Source: a virus
Virus record (IMG/VR): IMGVR_UViG_3300035660_000025
Span: 1-44,195 of that record
DNA: 44,195 nt
Direction: 5' to 3' (one strand)
Below are positions 28,379 to 35,430 of the stretch, piece after piece. Every line of letters starts with the position of its first letter. Position 1 is the stretch's first letter. The position numbers and the translations under genes are program-made. The notes beneath the pieces were generated by a model that searched no databases, had not been told where the DNA came from, and saw only the letters and a list, made by a program, of their open reading frames with translations.

Positions 28379-29409
28379 ACCCCTACCACCGCATCCGGGA
28401 CTTCCACGCCGCCCGCGCCAAGGGCGTCGGCTCCAGCGACGTGCCTACCCTCGCCCTACTCAACCTGCGCTATGGCCAGACGCCCTACGGGCTCTGGGCG
28501 GTCAAGACCGGCCGCGAGGCACCCTGGCCCGGCAACGACGCGGCCTGGTGGGGTCGGCAGCACGAGAATACGGTGCTCTATCGCTGGGTGCGCGACCACT
28601 ACGGCGAGGAGGTCGCCGAGCACTTCCTCGCGGCCAAACTGCGCGGGCGCAGCACGGGCGAGCTGAAGGTGCTGACCGAGGCCCGCCACCCGGGGCGCCG
28701 CTACTGCCTAGCGCACGCGGACCTGCTCGTCGATGCCGGGGCCTTGGACAGGGGCCCGATCGTGGAGGCCAAGTCCCACAGTTACCACGCCGCCCGCCGC
28801 GGTGAGGATCCTGACTTCGGCTACGCGGCGGAGGATCGCTCGCAGAACGGTCTCCCGGCCTCGGTGTTCTTGCAGGTCCAGTGGCAAGAGCTGGTCTATG
28901 GCATCGAGGTCGCCGACGTGGCCGCGCTCATCAATACCAACGACTACCGCGAGTACGGCCCAGTGCTCGCCGACCCCCGCACGCAGGAGAAGTGTCTCGC
29001 GCTGGCCGAGCGCTTCTGGTGGCACGTAGAGCGCGACGAGCCGCCCAAGCCCGAGAACTGGGAGGACGTGCGGAAGTTGTTCCCGCAGGTGCAGCCGACG
29101 ACGGCCATGATCGCCGGCGACGCCGAGCTCGCGGCGCGACAAATGAAGAAGCGCGCGGAGCGCATGCGGAAGGCCATCGAGCGGATGAAGGGTCGGATCG
29201 AGGACATGAAGAACGCGATGGGCCTGCTCATCGGCGGCAACTCGGTGCTCGCCACGGCGGAGGGGCAGGTGCTGGCGAAGGCGTGGGAGACGGGGCGCTG
29301 GTACGCGCACGAGATCAAGAAACTGGAGCAGACCGAGCCCGACCTGTTCAAGAGACTGCTCGACGGCGGATATCTATCCCGTTCGGAATGGCGAGAACTG
29401 AGGTTTTAG
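28375..29409 (+). CDS. YqaJ-type viral exonuclease
   Basis: 344 aa. The lambda exonuclease-like nuclease fold shows GVGSSDVPTLA at the start, GRQHENTVLYRWVRD (helix with the first glutamate), AHADLLVD...PIVEAKS (acidic residues and Lys of the PD-(D/E)XK site) and VFLQVQWQELVYGI. The C-terminal part is a long charged helix. It degrades one strand to give single-stranded DNA for annealing by RecT, encoded three genes later. Start ATG overlaps the previous gene. Confidence 0.88.
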   Translation: MNPYHRIRDFHAARAKGVGSSDVPTLALLNLRYGQTPYGLWAVKTGREAPWPGNDAAWWGRQHENTVLYRWVRDHYGEEVAEHFLAAKLRGRSTGELKVLTEARHPGRRYCLAHADLLVDAGALDRGPIVEAKSHSYHAARRGEDPDFGYAAEDRSQNGLPASVFLQVQWQELVYGIEVADVAALINTNDYREYGPVLADPRTQEKCLALAERFWWHVERDEPPKPENWEDVRKLFPQVQPTTAMIAGDAELAARQMKKRAERMRKAIERMKGRIEDMKNAMGLLIGGNSVLATAEGQVLAKAWETGRWYAHEIKKLEQTEPDLFKRLLDGGYLSRSEWRELRF

Positions 29410-29424
29410 AGAAGGGCAGGAACC

Positions 29425-29667
29425 ATGAGACCATGCAAGCACTTGGACTATACGGAAGGTAAATACATCGACTGCAAGATCGTGGAGTTGGAAGGATTCG
29501 ATTGCCCGGTGCGCTACTGGGAGCGCGGGCCGATCTGGACCGAGGGCCCCGGGAATGAGGGCAATCCCAAAAAGGTGCAGTTCTGCGGGAAGGGGAAAGG
29601 CAGGATCAACGGCATCTTCCAGTGTTACAGCCAGAGCGGAATGAGTTGCTATGAGGTAGGACCATGA
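29425..29667 (+). CDS. Small Cys-rich protein
   Basis: 80 aa, preceded by AGGAACC. Cysteines are scattered (PCKH, YIDCKIVEL, FDCPVRYW, FCGKGKGR, FQCYSQSGMSCYE), consistent with metal binding or a disulfide-free zinc fold. Lies between the exonuclease and RecT. No family recognised. Confidence 0.6.
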   Translation: MRPCKHLDYTEGKYIDCKIVELEGFDCPVRYWERGPIWTEGPGNEGNPKKVQFCGKGKGRINGIFQCYSQSGMSCYEVGP

Positions 29668-29897
29668 GTAACCGTTCCTGGAAGCGCACCCGCCGCCGGC
29701 TTAGGAAGATCCGCAGAAATATGGACTATCGCAAGAGGCGCGAGATGCGCGTGCCCTGGTGGATACGCTTTCTGTCTGTATTCATAGATCCGAGATTCCG
29801 TGCTTCCTGGGTCTATCGTTGGCAGCAGGAACATGAAGTAAAACTGCGCCGGGCCATGAAAGTCACGGCGCGCGTCATGAGGAGGATAGAGAAGTGA
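29664..29897 (+). CDS. Small arginine-rich basic protein
   Basis: 77 aa, overlapping the previous stop. Very basic (RSWKRTRRRLRKIRRNMDYR) with an aromatic hydrophobic stretch (VPWWIRFLSVFIDPRF) and a helical tail. Possibly nucleic acid-binding or membrane-associated; function unknown. Its stop overlaps the RecT start. Confidence 0.6.
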   Translation: MSNRSWKRTRRRLRKIRRNMDYRKRREMRVPWWIRFLSVFIDPRFRASWVYRWQQEHEVKLRRAMKVTARVMRRIEK

Positions 29898-30841
29898 GCG
29901 AAATGAAAAAGGAACCGAATCAGACCGAGAAGGAGTTTTTCAACATCGTCGGCACCGGGCGGCGAGGTATCGAGGACATGGTCGTCAAGTTTGGTGATGA
30001 GATCCGGATCATCGCCGCGCCGAACGTCAAGGATGGCTGGCTGACCTGGAGCAAGCGGGCAATCGTGGAGATCGCCAACCGAGACGAGCTGGCCCCGGTG
30101 CTGGCAACGAAAATGGGCATGTTCTCGATCTACAAGTGCCTGGCCAAGGCCGCGACCATGGGCCTGCAGATCGGCGGGGTATTCCCGCAGGCCTATTTCA
30201 TGCCCAAGGAGGGCAAGGCTGAGCTGGTCGTGACCGCCGAGGGCTACGCCTTCTCGGCAGCGCACGGGCCGGGCGCGGTCCTGAAGTCGACGCCCGAGCT
30301 GGTGCGCGTTTACGAGAAGGACGAGTTCGGCGTGGACACGGCCAAGGGTGCGGTGCACCACGGCTTCGACCCGCGGAAGGACCGCGGAAAGCACACGGGC
30401 TGGTACATGCGCCTGGAGTACACCGACGGCCACATGGAGATCGCCTACGTGACCGCGGAGAAAATCGAGCAGATCGTGCAGAACTACAGCCGGCAAAAGA
30501 CGAACGCTAATACTCTAATGCCCGCTTTCGCCAAGAGCCCCGAGGAGATGCGCGATAAGACCGCCGCCAAGCGCCTGCTGCGCAAGCCCGCACGCGAGGC
30601 CGAGGGGCTGGCGATGCTGCTATCCCTGGAGGGCGAGGCCGCCGAGGAGCCTGAAGCCCAGGCGGCGCAGACGATTATCATCGATCGCGTCGGCGACCGT
30701 CTGGACCATGCGGCGGAGGCGATGGGATCGGGAGAGCCGACCGGCCCGCGCAAGAAGGGCGATCCGGAGCCGGCGAAGGTGCCCGCCCCCGAGCAGCCCC
30801 AGCCGCAGCAACCGGGCAAGGTTCCCGGGGACCTGTTCTGA
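29894..30841 (+). CDS. recT: RecT-family single-strand annealing recombinase
   Basis: 315 aa with a GTG start (an ATG lies three codons on). It anneals complementary strands in phage recombination and replication. Family signatures are KCLAKAATMGLQIGGVFPQAYF, LVVTAEGYAFSAAHGPG and KTAAKRLLRKPA. The C-terminal 60 residues are acidic and Pro/Gln-rich (EQPQPQQPGKVPGD), a disordered tail often found in RecT and SSB partners. The coupled nuclease is the YqaJ gene upstream. The stop overlaps the next ATG by one base. Confidence 0.9.
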   Translation: MSEMKKEPNQTEKEFFNIVGTGRRGIEDMVVKFGDEIRIIAAPNVKDGWLTWSKRAIVEIANRDELAPVLATKMGMFSIYKCLAKAATMGLQIGGVFPQAYFMPKEGKAELVVTAEGYAFSAAHGPGAVLKSTPELVRVYEKDEFGVDTAKGAVHHGFDPRKDRGKHTGWYMRLEYTDGHMEIAYVTAEKIEQIVQNYSRQKTNANTLMPAFAKSPEEMRDKTAAKRLLRKPAREAEGLAMLLSLEGEAAEEPEAQAAQTIIIDRVGDRLDHAAEAMGSGEPTGPRKKGDPEPAKVPAPEQPQPQQPGKVPGDLF

Positions 30842-31284
30842 TGCCCCGCAAGGCCCTGGACCGCTCGCAGTTCCCCGAGATCATGCGCCTGCTGCGGGAG
30901 AACAAGTCCTGGACGGAGATCCGCAAGCAGCTCGGGGTGAGCGAGTATGCGATCATCCGCTGCCGGCGGGAGTATGGAGTCCAGCGCCACCAGAACATAC
31001 CCGCCCGCCCCGGCTCCCGCGGCTACACCACGGGAGGGAAGTTGCAGCTCCTGCCACTGGCGCTCCGTTTTCACCAAGTTCGCGACATCGAACATACCTG
31101 CCGCTGTTACGTCAATGCCTACGTCGCCGACCTCGAAGGAAAGCAGAGCCATTGCAGCAGGACCCTCGCGGAGTTGCGCGACCAGCAGTGGATCCGGCTG
31201 TTGGAGCAAATGTTCAGCGTGCTCGTGCAGGAGGGCATGATCGAACAAAAGCAGGATAAACAGGAGGAGGATAATGAAGCATGA
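30841..31284 (+). CDS. Helix-turn-helix domain protein
   Basis: 147 aa. Residues 12-45 (EIMRLLRENKSWTEIRKQLG and VSEYAIIRCRREYGV) are a helix-turn-helix of the resolvase/transposase type. The remainder has several cysteines (HTCRCYVNAY, SHCSRTLAEL) and an acidic, Gln-rich end. Starts one base into the RecT stop (TGATG). Candidate regulator; DNA target unknown. Confidence 0.6.
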   Translation: MPRKALDRSQFPEIMRLLRENKSWTEIRKQLGVSEYAIIRCRREYGVQRHQNIPARPGSRGYTTGGKLQLLPLALRFHQVRDIEHTCRCYVNAYVADLEGKQSHCSRTLAELRDQQWIRLLEQMFSVLVQEGMIEQKQDKQEEDNEA

Positions 31285-31864
31285 GCACTGGCTGATTGTC
31301 GTCGCGCTCATGCTCCTGGCTGCCTTGGCTGGCGCGATGAAGCTGAACATGCGGGCCGAGGCGCGGCAGGCGCGCGTCGTCGAGCTGGAAATGGAGATCG
31401 CGCGGCGTAAACGGGCGGAACGAGAGGCATTGCGTCTGAGTCCGCCGATGGCGGAATATGCGATCTCCTCGCCGGCTGGAGTGCGCCTTCGGCCGATGGG
31501 CGGCGACGAGGAGGGATTGCACAAGGGCGCGGATCTGGTCGGCCCCAAGAGTTGCACGATCCTGGCCGCGGCGCCCGGTATCGTCGTAGAACACTGGCCA
31601 GCCCCGGGGACGCCGCGATCGAAGGGCGGGACGTTCGGAGGACATCCAGTGTTCGGTGGCTTCGTCATCCTCGATCACGGCAGTGGGATATACACGCTCT
31701 ACGGGCACATGAGCAGGACCGTGGTGCATACGGGGCAGCGCGTCGGGCGGGGCGAAATCCTGGGCTATCAGGGAGCGACCGGAGACGCCACAGGGGAGCA
31801 TCTGCACTTCGAGGTTGTACGGGACCCGATGGTGGGGTTGGTGACGGAGAAGGCGAAGCGATGA
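31274..31864 (+). CDS. Membrane-anchored M23 (LytM-type) metallopeptidase
   Basis: 196 aa. An N-terminal signal anchor (residues 6-22, WLIVVALMLLAALAGAM), a coiled-coil linker (29-55), then an M23 domain with zinc ligands His83/Asp87 in HKGAD, the catalytic His145 in YGHMS and His176/His178 in EHLHFEV. M23 enzymes cleave peptidoglycan cross-links. In a phage this can be a signal-anchor endolysin or a wall-access protein. It sits in the early operon, away from the spanin genes, which is unusual for a lysis enzyme. Confidence 0.88.
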   Translation: MKHEHWLIVVALMLLAALAGAMKLNMRAEARQARVVELEMEIARRKRAEREALRLSPPMAEYAISSPAGVRLRPMGGDEEGLHKGADLVGPKSCTILAAAPGIVVEHWPAPGTPRSKGGTFGGHPVFGGFVILDHGSGIYTLYGHMSRTVVHTGQRVGRGEILGYQGATGDATGEHLHFEVVRDPMVGLVTEKAKR

Positions 31865-32286
31865 AAATCTACGTCGCCTCCTCTTGGTGGTGCGCCGCGC
31901 AGCCGGGCGTCGTGATGGCGCTCCGAGAGGCGGGGCATGACGTGTACGACTTCCGCAACCCGACAGAAGAGGACCAGGGCTTCCGCTGGTCAGAGATCGA
32001 CGCGGACTGGCAGAGCTGGAGCCCGGCGCGCTACCGCGACGCCCTCCGCCACCGGATAGCGACCCGCGGTTTCGGGTTCGACTTCGGCGCAATGCTCTGG
32101 GCCGAGGCCTGCGTGTTGGTACTACCCTGCGGCCGGTCGGCGCACCTGGAGGCCGGTTGGTTTGTCGGAGCAGGCAAACCTCTTTTCATCCTCATCCTGG
32201 AAAAATGCGAACCCGAACTCATGTACAAGATGGCGATCTCCATGTGCCTTTCACTGGAGGAATTGATCCGAGTGCTGAAAAGATAG
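31861..32286 (+). CDS. Nucleoside 2-deoxyribosyltransferase-like protein
   Basis: 141 aa from the ATG overlapping the M23 stop. MKIYVASSWWCAAQ, FGFDFGAMLWAEACVLVLPCGRSAHLEAGW and a GAGKPLFILI strand match the deoxyribosyltransferase-like fold: N-terminal Asp/Ser region, then S-H-E-G signature (here SAHLEAG). Enzymes of this group move deoxyribose between bases or hydrolyse nucleotides, and phages use them to alter nucleotide pools or bases. Activity not certain. Confidence 0.75.
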   Translation: MKIYVASSWWCAAQPGVVMALREAGHDVYDFRNPTEEDQGFRWSEIDADWQSWSPARYRDALRHRIATRGFGFDFGAMLWAEACVLVLPCGRSAHLEAGWFVGAGKPLFILILEKCEPELMYKMAISMCLSLEELIRVLKR

Positions 32287-32291
32287 ATAAA

Positions 32292-32981
32292 ATGGGCAGA
32301 ACAAAAATCGACTGGTGTGATTGGGTCTGGAATCCTGTCTGGGGTTGTCGCAATGGCTGTGAGTGGTGCTACGCGCGTCGGATCGCTAAGCGCTTCGGCT
32401 TGCAGGTGGCCGGCCGTGACGATTTCGTCCCGACGTGGATCGAGCGCAACTTCTTGCGGCCGATGCCGCGCGAGCCTTCCCGGATCTTCGTCAACTCGAT
32501 GAGCGACTTGGCTTACTGGGAGCCCGCCTGGACCGAGCGAGTCATGGCCAGGATCGCGGAGAATCCGCAGCATCTATTCTTATTCCTGTCGAAGCAGCCA
32601 TGGGCTTTCGAGTGGAAGCCCCGGGAGAACGCCATGCTCGGCTATTCCGTCACGAGACAGGCCGACTATGACCAGCTACAATATGGGACCTGCGGCGTCT
32701 CCTTCCTCTCCCTTGAGCCGCTGCTTGAACGCGTGGACCTATGGGGCGATTGGAGCCTCCACTGGGTGATCGTCGGTGCAGAGACCGGCAACCGCCGGGA
32801 TCGGATCGTCCTCGAACGCCCGTGGCTTCAGGAGATCTTCCGCTTTTGCCGAACCCGCCAAGTCCCACTATTTTTCAAGGCGAGCCTGCGCCATCTCTGG
32901 CCGGCAAAGGCAGAGTTTCCGCAGGAGTATCCAACAGGCTTTCCGCGCTCTCCGCAAGCTGCTTACGCTGCTCGTCGGTGA
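32292..32981 (+). CDS. Gp37/Gp68 (DUF5131) family protein, radical SAM-like
   Basis: 229 aa from ATG 32292. The N-terminal WNPVWGCRNGCEWCYARR has a CxxxCxxC-type cluster like radical SAM enzymes, followed by IFVNSMSDLAYWEPAW and SLEPLLERVDLW, characteristic of phage Gp37/Gp68 proteins. Reaction unknown. The 3' end overlaps the convergent integrase gene by 107 bases, so both termini share coding DNA. Last gene of the rightward module before the integrase. Confidence 0.82.
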   Translation: MGRTKIDWCDWVWNPVWGCRNGCEWCYARRIAKRFGLQVAGRDDFVPTWIERNFLRPMPREPSRIFVNSMSDLAYWEPAWTERVMARIAENPQHLFLFLSKQPWAFEWKPRENAMLGYSVTRQADYDQLQYGTCGVSFLSLEPLLERVDLWGDWSLHWVIVGAETGNRRDRIVLERPWLQEIFRFCRTRQVPLFFKASLRHLWPAKAEFPQEYPTGFPRSPQAAYAARR

Positions 32982-34131
32982 GCGCGTCATAGTGATCGGT
33001 CATCGCCGGCGTCCGATGCCGCATCACTTTGCGCAGCAGCCGGTCGTCCACGCGCTGGCGCTGCATGGTATTATACCAATATCTCCAGGAGTGGAAGCCG
33101 AGCCGCCGACGCTCTTGCTCTTCCCGCGTGATGCCGATTGCCTCCAGCGTCGTCGCATAGACTTCCTCGACATGAGATTTCGATAGCGGCGAGCTCCGCA
33201 GCCGGCTCCAGAAGATGAAGTCGTTTCGCCAGGGGTTGCCGTCCCGGAGTGCTTCCAGAGCCGCCGCCGTGCCCGCCGGCAGCGGGATCTCCTCGAAGAT
33301 CTCGGAGTCCTGCAGCCTCCGGTAGTCCGCCTTGAGGTGATTCTTCTCGCCCTCTCCCTCGACCCAGTTGTGCCGCAGCGCCAGGTAGTGGTAAGTCCAC
33401 TCGCCCATGATCTGCGAGCGCACATCCTCGTGCCGGAGTCCTCGGCACTCGCCGAGGCGCAGCCCTGTGGTGGCTGCCAGGAGATTGATCGCCCGGTGGC
33501 GCGGGTCGGTGAGCTTCTCGAAGAAGGCGCGGACCTCCGCCGGCGTGAGCAGATGCCGATGCTGGCGCGGTTCCGGCAGCTCCAGGGCCTTGGCCGCCGG
33601 GTTGCGCGGGAGCTGGCCCAGGTCTGCGGCCCGCGAGAGCGGCACCACGACCGCCTTGCGCACGCCGTTGATCCGGCCGGGGCTCAGGCTCGTGGAGCGC
33701 TTCAGGTGCAGCACCAGATCCTCCACCAGGCCCCGCGTGACCCTATGGAGTGGGAGTCGTTCCTGTCCGGTCTGCCGGAGCCACGGCAGCGCGTGGTGCT
33801 CGATGGCGCTGCGGGCGTTGGCCAGGTACATCGCGGAGAGTGGCCGGCCGGCCGCGCGCTTGGCCTGCGCGTAGAGGCCGTCCGCCGCCCAGAAGCCCGC
33901 GAGATACGCGCCAAGGTGCGCCTCGCTGGAGGCCAGCAACCCCGCCTCGAGGGCCATGCGCGCGGCCGCGTCCGCCCCGGCCTTGGTCGCGGGATTGAGG
34001 CCCCGAGCGCGCTCGCCGAGCTGGTCGACCAGGGAAGCAGCGGAGCGGCGGGCGTAGCGGCGGCGCTCGGGTTGCCAGAACTGGACCTCGTAAGCCCAGG
34101 ATTTGAGGCCGGAGCGGCGGCGAGAGATCAC
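32875..34131 (-). CDS. int: Tyrosine-family integrase
   Basis: 418 aa from GTG 34131; earlier in-frame codons without a clear start (RRPYV) precede it, so the true start may be further upstream. Residues 85-180 form the core-binding domain. The catalytic set is Arg225 (TGLRLGE), Lys267, His347/Arg350 (FHSWRYW), His372 (MRHRT) and Tyr381 (TDHYDAL). It recombines phage attP with a bacterial tRNA gene. The start is 130 bp from the tRNA core at 34261, and arm sites lie on both sides of that core. Confidence 0.95.
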   Translation of the reverse strand: MISRRRSGLKSWAYEVQFWQPERRRYARRSAASLVDQLGERARGLNPATKAGADAAARMALEAGLLASSEAHLGAYLAGFWAADGLYAQAKRAAGRPLSAMYLANARSAIEHHALPWLRQTGQERLPLHRVTRGLVEDLVLHLKRSTSLSPGRINGVRKAVVVPLSRAADLGQLPRNPAAKALELPEPRQHRHLLTPAEVRAFFEKLTDPRHRAINLLAATTGLRLGECRGLRHEDVRSQIMGEWTYHYLALRHNWVEGEGEKNHLKADYRRLQDSEIFEEIPLPAGTAAALEALRDGNPWRNDFIFWSRLRSSPLSKSHVEEVYATTLEAIGITREEQERRRLGFHSWRYWYNTMQRQRVDDRLLRKVMRHRTPAMTDHYDALTDEQRKQLAESAESLLDTPAETLPLPARDGAGSP

Positions 34132-34146
34132 ATAGGGGCGGCGTAT

Positions 34147-34203
34147 GTCCGCAGAATAACACGCGCAGAACTCGCTGTAAAGATGCCGCAGATCACGCCG
34201 CAG
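34147..34203. other. Integrase arm-type sites, left arm (GCCGCAG repeats)
   Basis: GCCGCAG occurs at 34185-34191 and 34197-34203 with a 12-bp period, and weaker forms appear at 34148-34154 (TCCGCAG) and near 34163. A matching pair with the same period lies on the other side of the tRNA core. Such paired direct repeats are where the N-terminal domain of lambda-type integrases binds. Confidence 0.7.
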
Positions 34204-34209
34204 GCGGTG

Positions 34210-34234
34210 AGGCGGCCCGGGGCCGCCTTTATTA
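34210..34234 (+). terminator. Rho-independent terminator beside attP
   Basis: AGGCGGCC-CGG-GGCCGCCT is a perfect 8-bp stem with a 3-base loop, followed by TTATTATTT on the plus strand. It would stop rightward transcripts that pass the antisense side of the integrase gene, keeping early transcription out of attP and the gene at 34484. Confidence 0.75.
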
Positions 34235-34260
34235 TTTGCTTATGACATAAATAATTATAA

Positions 34261-34315
34261 TGGGCGATACAAGATTTGAACTTGTGACTTCTACCGTGTG
34301 AAGGTAGCGGCGCAT
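34261..34315 (-). other. attP: attP core: 3' half of a tRNA-Val(CAC) gene
   Basis: Read on the minus strand, 34261-34310 contains a 5-bp anticodon stem CTACC/GGTAG, loop TTCACAC (anticodon CAC), a variable loop, a T-arm ACAAG-TTCAAAT-CTTGT, the acceptor strand ATCGCCC and discriminator A. No CCA is encoded. The D-arm and 5' acceptor strand are absent, so it is not a working tRNA but the identity block that restores a host tRNA-Val gene on integration. It is next to the integrase and flanked by arm sites. Confidence 0.85.
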
Positions 34316-34419
34316 TATAGGTAATAGTGCCACATGATATAAATAATTGCCATATAAAATATTATTATTTTTCACTATATTTAAGAAGTGTTATAGATAG
34401 CTAATAATTGTTATATTCA

Positions 34420-34442
34420 TGCCGCAGATTGTGCCGCAGATT
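34420..34442. other. Integrase arm-type sites, right arm
   Basis: TGCCGCAGATT is repeated exactly at 34420-34430 and 34432-34442, a 12-bp period identical to the left-arm pair. The sites lie 105-130 bp from the tRNA core and just before the promoter of the next gene, so integrase binding could also affect that promoter. Confidence 0.72.
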
Positions 34443-34448
34443 TCGGCG

Positions 34449-34477
34449 TTGCAAGATCGCGCATTCTGCCGTACAAT
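34449..34477 (+). promoter_or_regulatory. Sigma-70-like promoter, leaderless
   Basis: TTGCAA (34449-34454) and TACAAT (34472-34477, 5 of 6) with a 17-base spacer. Six bases separate the -10 from the ATG at 34484, so the predicted transcript starts on the A of ATG. No Shine-Dalgarno sequence precedes the gene. The geometry is the same as at the early promoter (15903-15938). Confidence 0.72.
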
Positions 34478-34483
34478 TTCCCC

Positions 34484-35161
34484 ATGTCTTCCCGCTTCGA
34501 CATCCAGGTCCGCACCGAGATGAAGAAGTACCTCCGCCAGCTCCGCGAGCTCCAGGACCAGCGGCTGCCGCGCGCCATGGCCGCGACCTCCAACGTCGCG
34601 GCGCACGCCGTCGACCGCCAGAGCCACAAGCTCCTGCGCGAGCGCATGATCCTGCGCAATCAGTACACCGAGCGAAGCCTCAAGGTGAGCGAGGCCCGCG
34701 TCGGCGCCACCGGCCGCGTCGGATACGCCGAGGTCGGCTCGATCTCGCCCTACCTGCCGCTGCAGGAGATGGGGGGCACGGTGCGAGCTCGCCGGCGCCG
34801 GATCCCGATCCCGACGAAGACCGCCCGCGGGGGCAGCAAGCGCGGGATCGTGCGGCTCCGCTTCCGGATGAACCGGATGGGCGCGATCAACGCCCCGGGC
34901 AGCAAGTTCTTCACCCTCTACCCGGCCCGGGGTCCGTACATGCGGCGGGGCAGGATGGTCGCGCCGACGCTCCAGAAGCCGGGCATCTTCTACCGGCAGA
35001 GCAGGCACAAGCTATTGTTTATTCGGGATATTCAGGCCGCCCGGATCCGCGTGAAGCCGACTCGCTGGCACCGGGACGCGGTGGAGAAGTTCGGGCGGCA
35101 GTCGCTGCTGAATCAGATCTTCATCCGCGAGGCAAAGAAACAACTCGGCTTGATCCGTTAG
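34484..35161 (+). CDS. Minor tail protein Z/tail completion-like protein
   Basis: 225 aa. The basic helical N-terminus (MKKYLRQLRELQDQRLPRAM) followed by beta-rich sequence, VGSISPYLPLQEMGGTVRAR and KFFTLYPARGPYM, resembles phage gpZ/HK97 gp10-type tail completion proteins. It stands alone on the plus strand between attP and the leftward tail genes, with its own promoter and predicted leaderless mRNA, and meets the opposite gene tail-to-tail (4-base overlap). Isolation from the tail operon is odd for a structural gene. Function assigned by general resemblance. Confidence 0.6.
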   Translation: MSSRFDIQVRTEMKKYLRQLRELQDQRLPRAMAATSNVAAHAVDRQSHKLLRERMILRNQYTERSLKVSEARVGATGRVGYAEVGSISPYLPLQEMGGTVRARRRRIPIPTKTARGGSKRGIVRLRFRMNRMGAINAPGSKFFTLYPARGPYMRRGRMVAPTLQKPGIFYRQSRHKLLFIRDIQAARIRVKPTRWHRDAVEKFGRQSLLNQIFIREAKKQLGLIR

Positions 35162-35430
35162 ATGTGATCCTCGACCACAACAGTCTGCATGCGTCCCCAG
35201 CCCTTCCAGCCGGGTTTTTCGGCGTAGGGCTGAAAATCCCAGGCGCCGAACTCGTCGATGTCCCCGGCTATCGTGAGGCGGCGGATGCGCTCCGTGCCCA
35301 CGAGCGTGCAGCCCGTCCAGACGCCGGTAGCCCCCGAGGGCTTGCGGTAGTGGATCTCGCGCACGGTGGAAGCCGTGAGGTCGATACGTAGGTTGCAGTC
35401 GATGGCCGTGCCGATGGCGTCTTTTACCAT
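35158..35430 (-). CDS. Small beta-rich phage tail-associated protein
   Basis: 90 aa. The sequence runs VKDAIGTAIDCNLRIDLTAS, then VREIHYRKPSGATGVWTG and a terminal strand-rich segment (FGAWDFQPYAEKPGWKG). It resembles short beta-sandwich proteins encoded beside tail fibres and baseplates. Last gene of the leftward late module; its TAA overlaps the TAG of the convergent gene. The start overlaps the end of the repeat protein gene. Confidence 0.55.
   Translation of the reverse strand: MVKDAIGTAIDCNLRIDLTASTVREIHYRKPSGATGVWTGCTLVGTERIRRLTIAGDIDEFGAWDFQPYAEKPGWKGWGRMQTVVVEDHI

Noticed and set aside
34261-34340. A complete tRNA gene
   Set aside because: Anticodon arm, T-arm and 3' acceptor strand are present, but no D-arm and no GGGCGAT 5' acceptor strand follow upstream on the minus strand.
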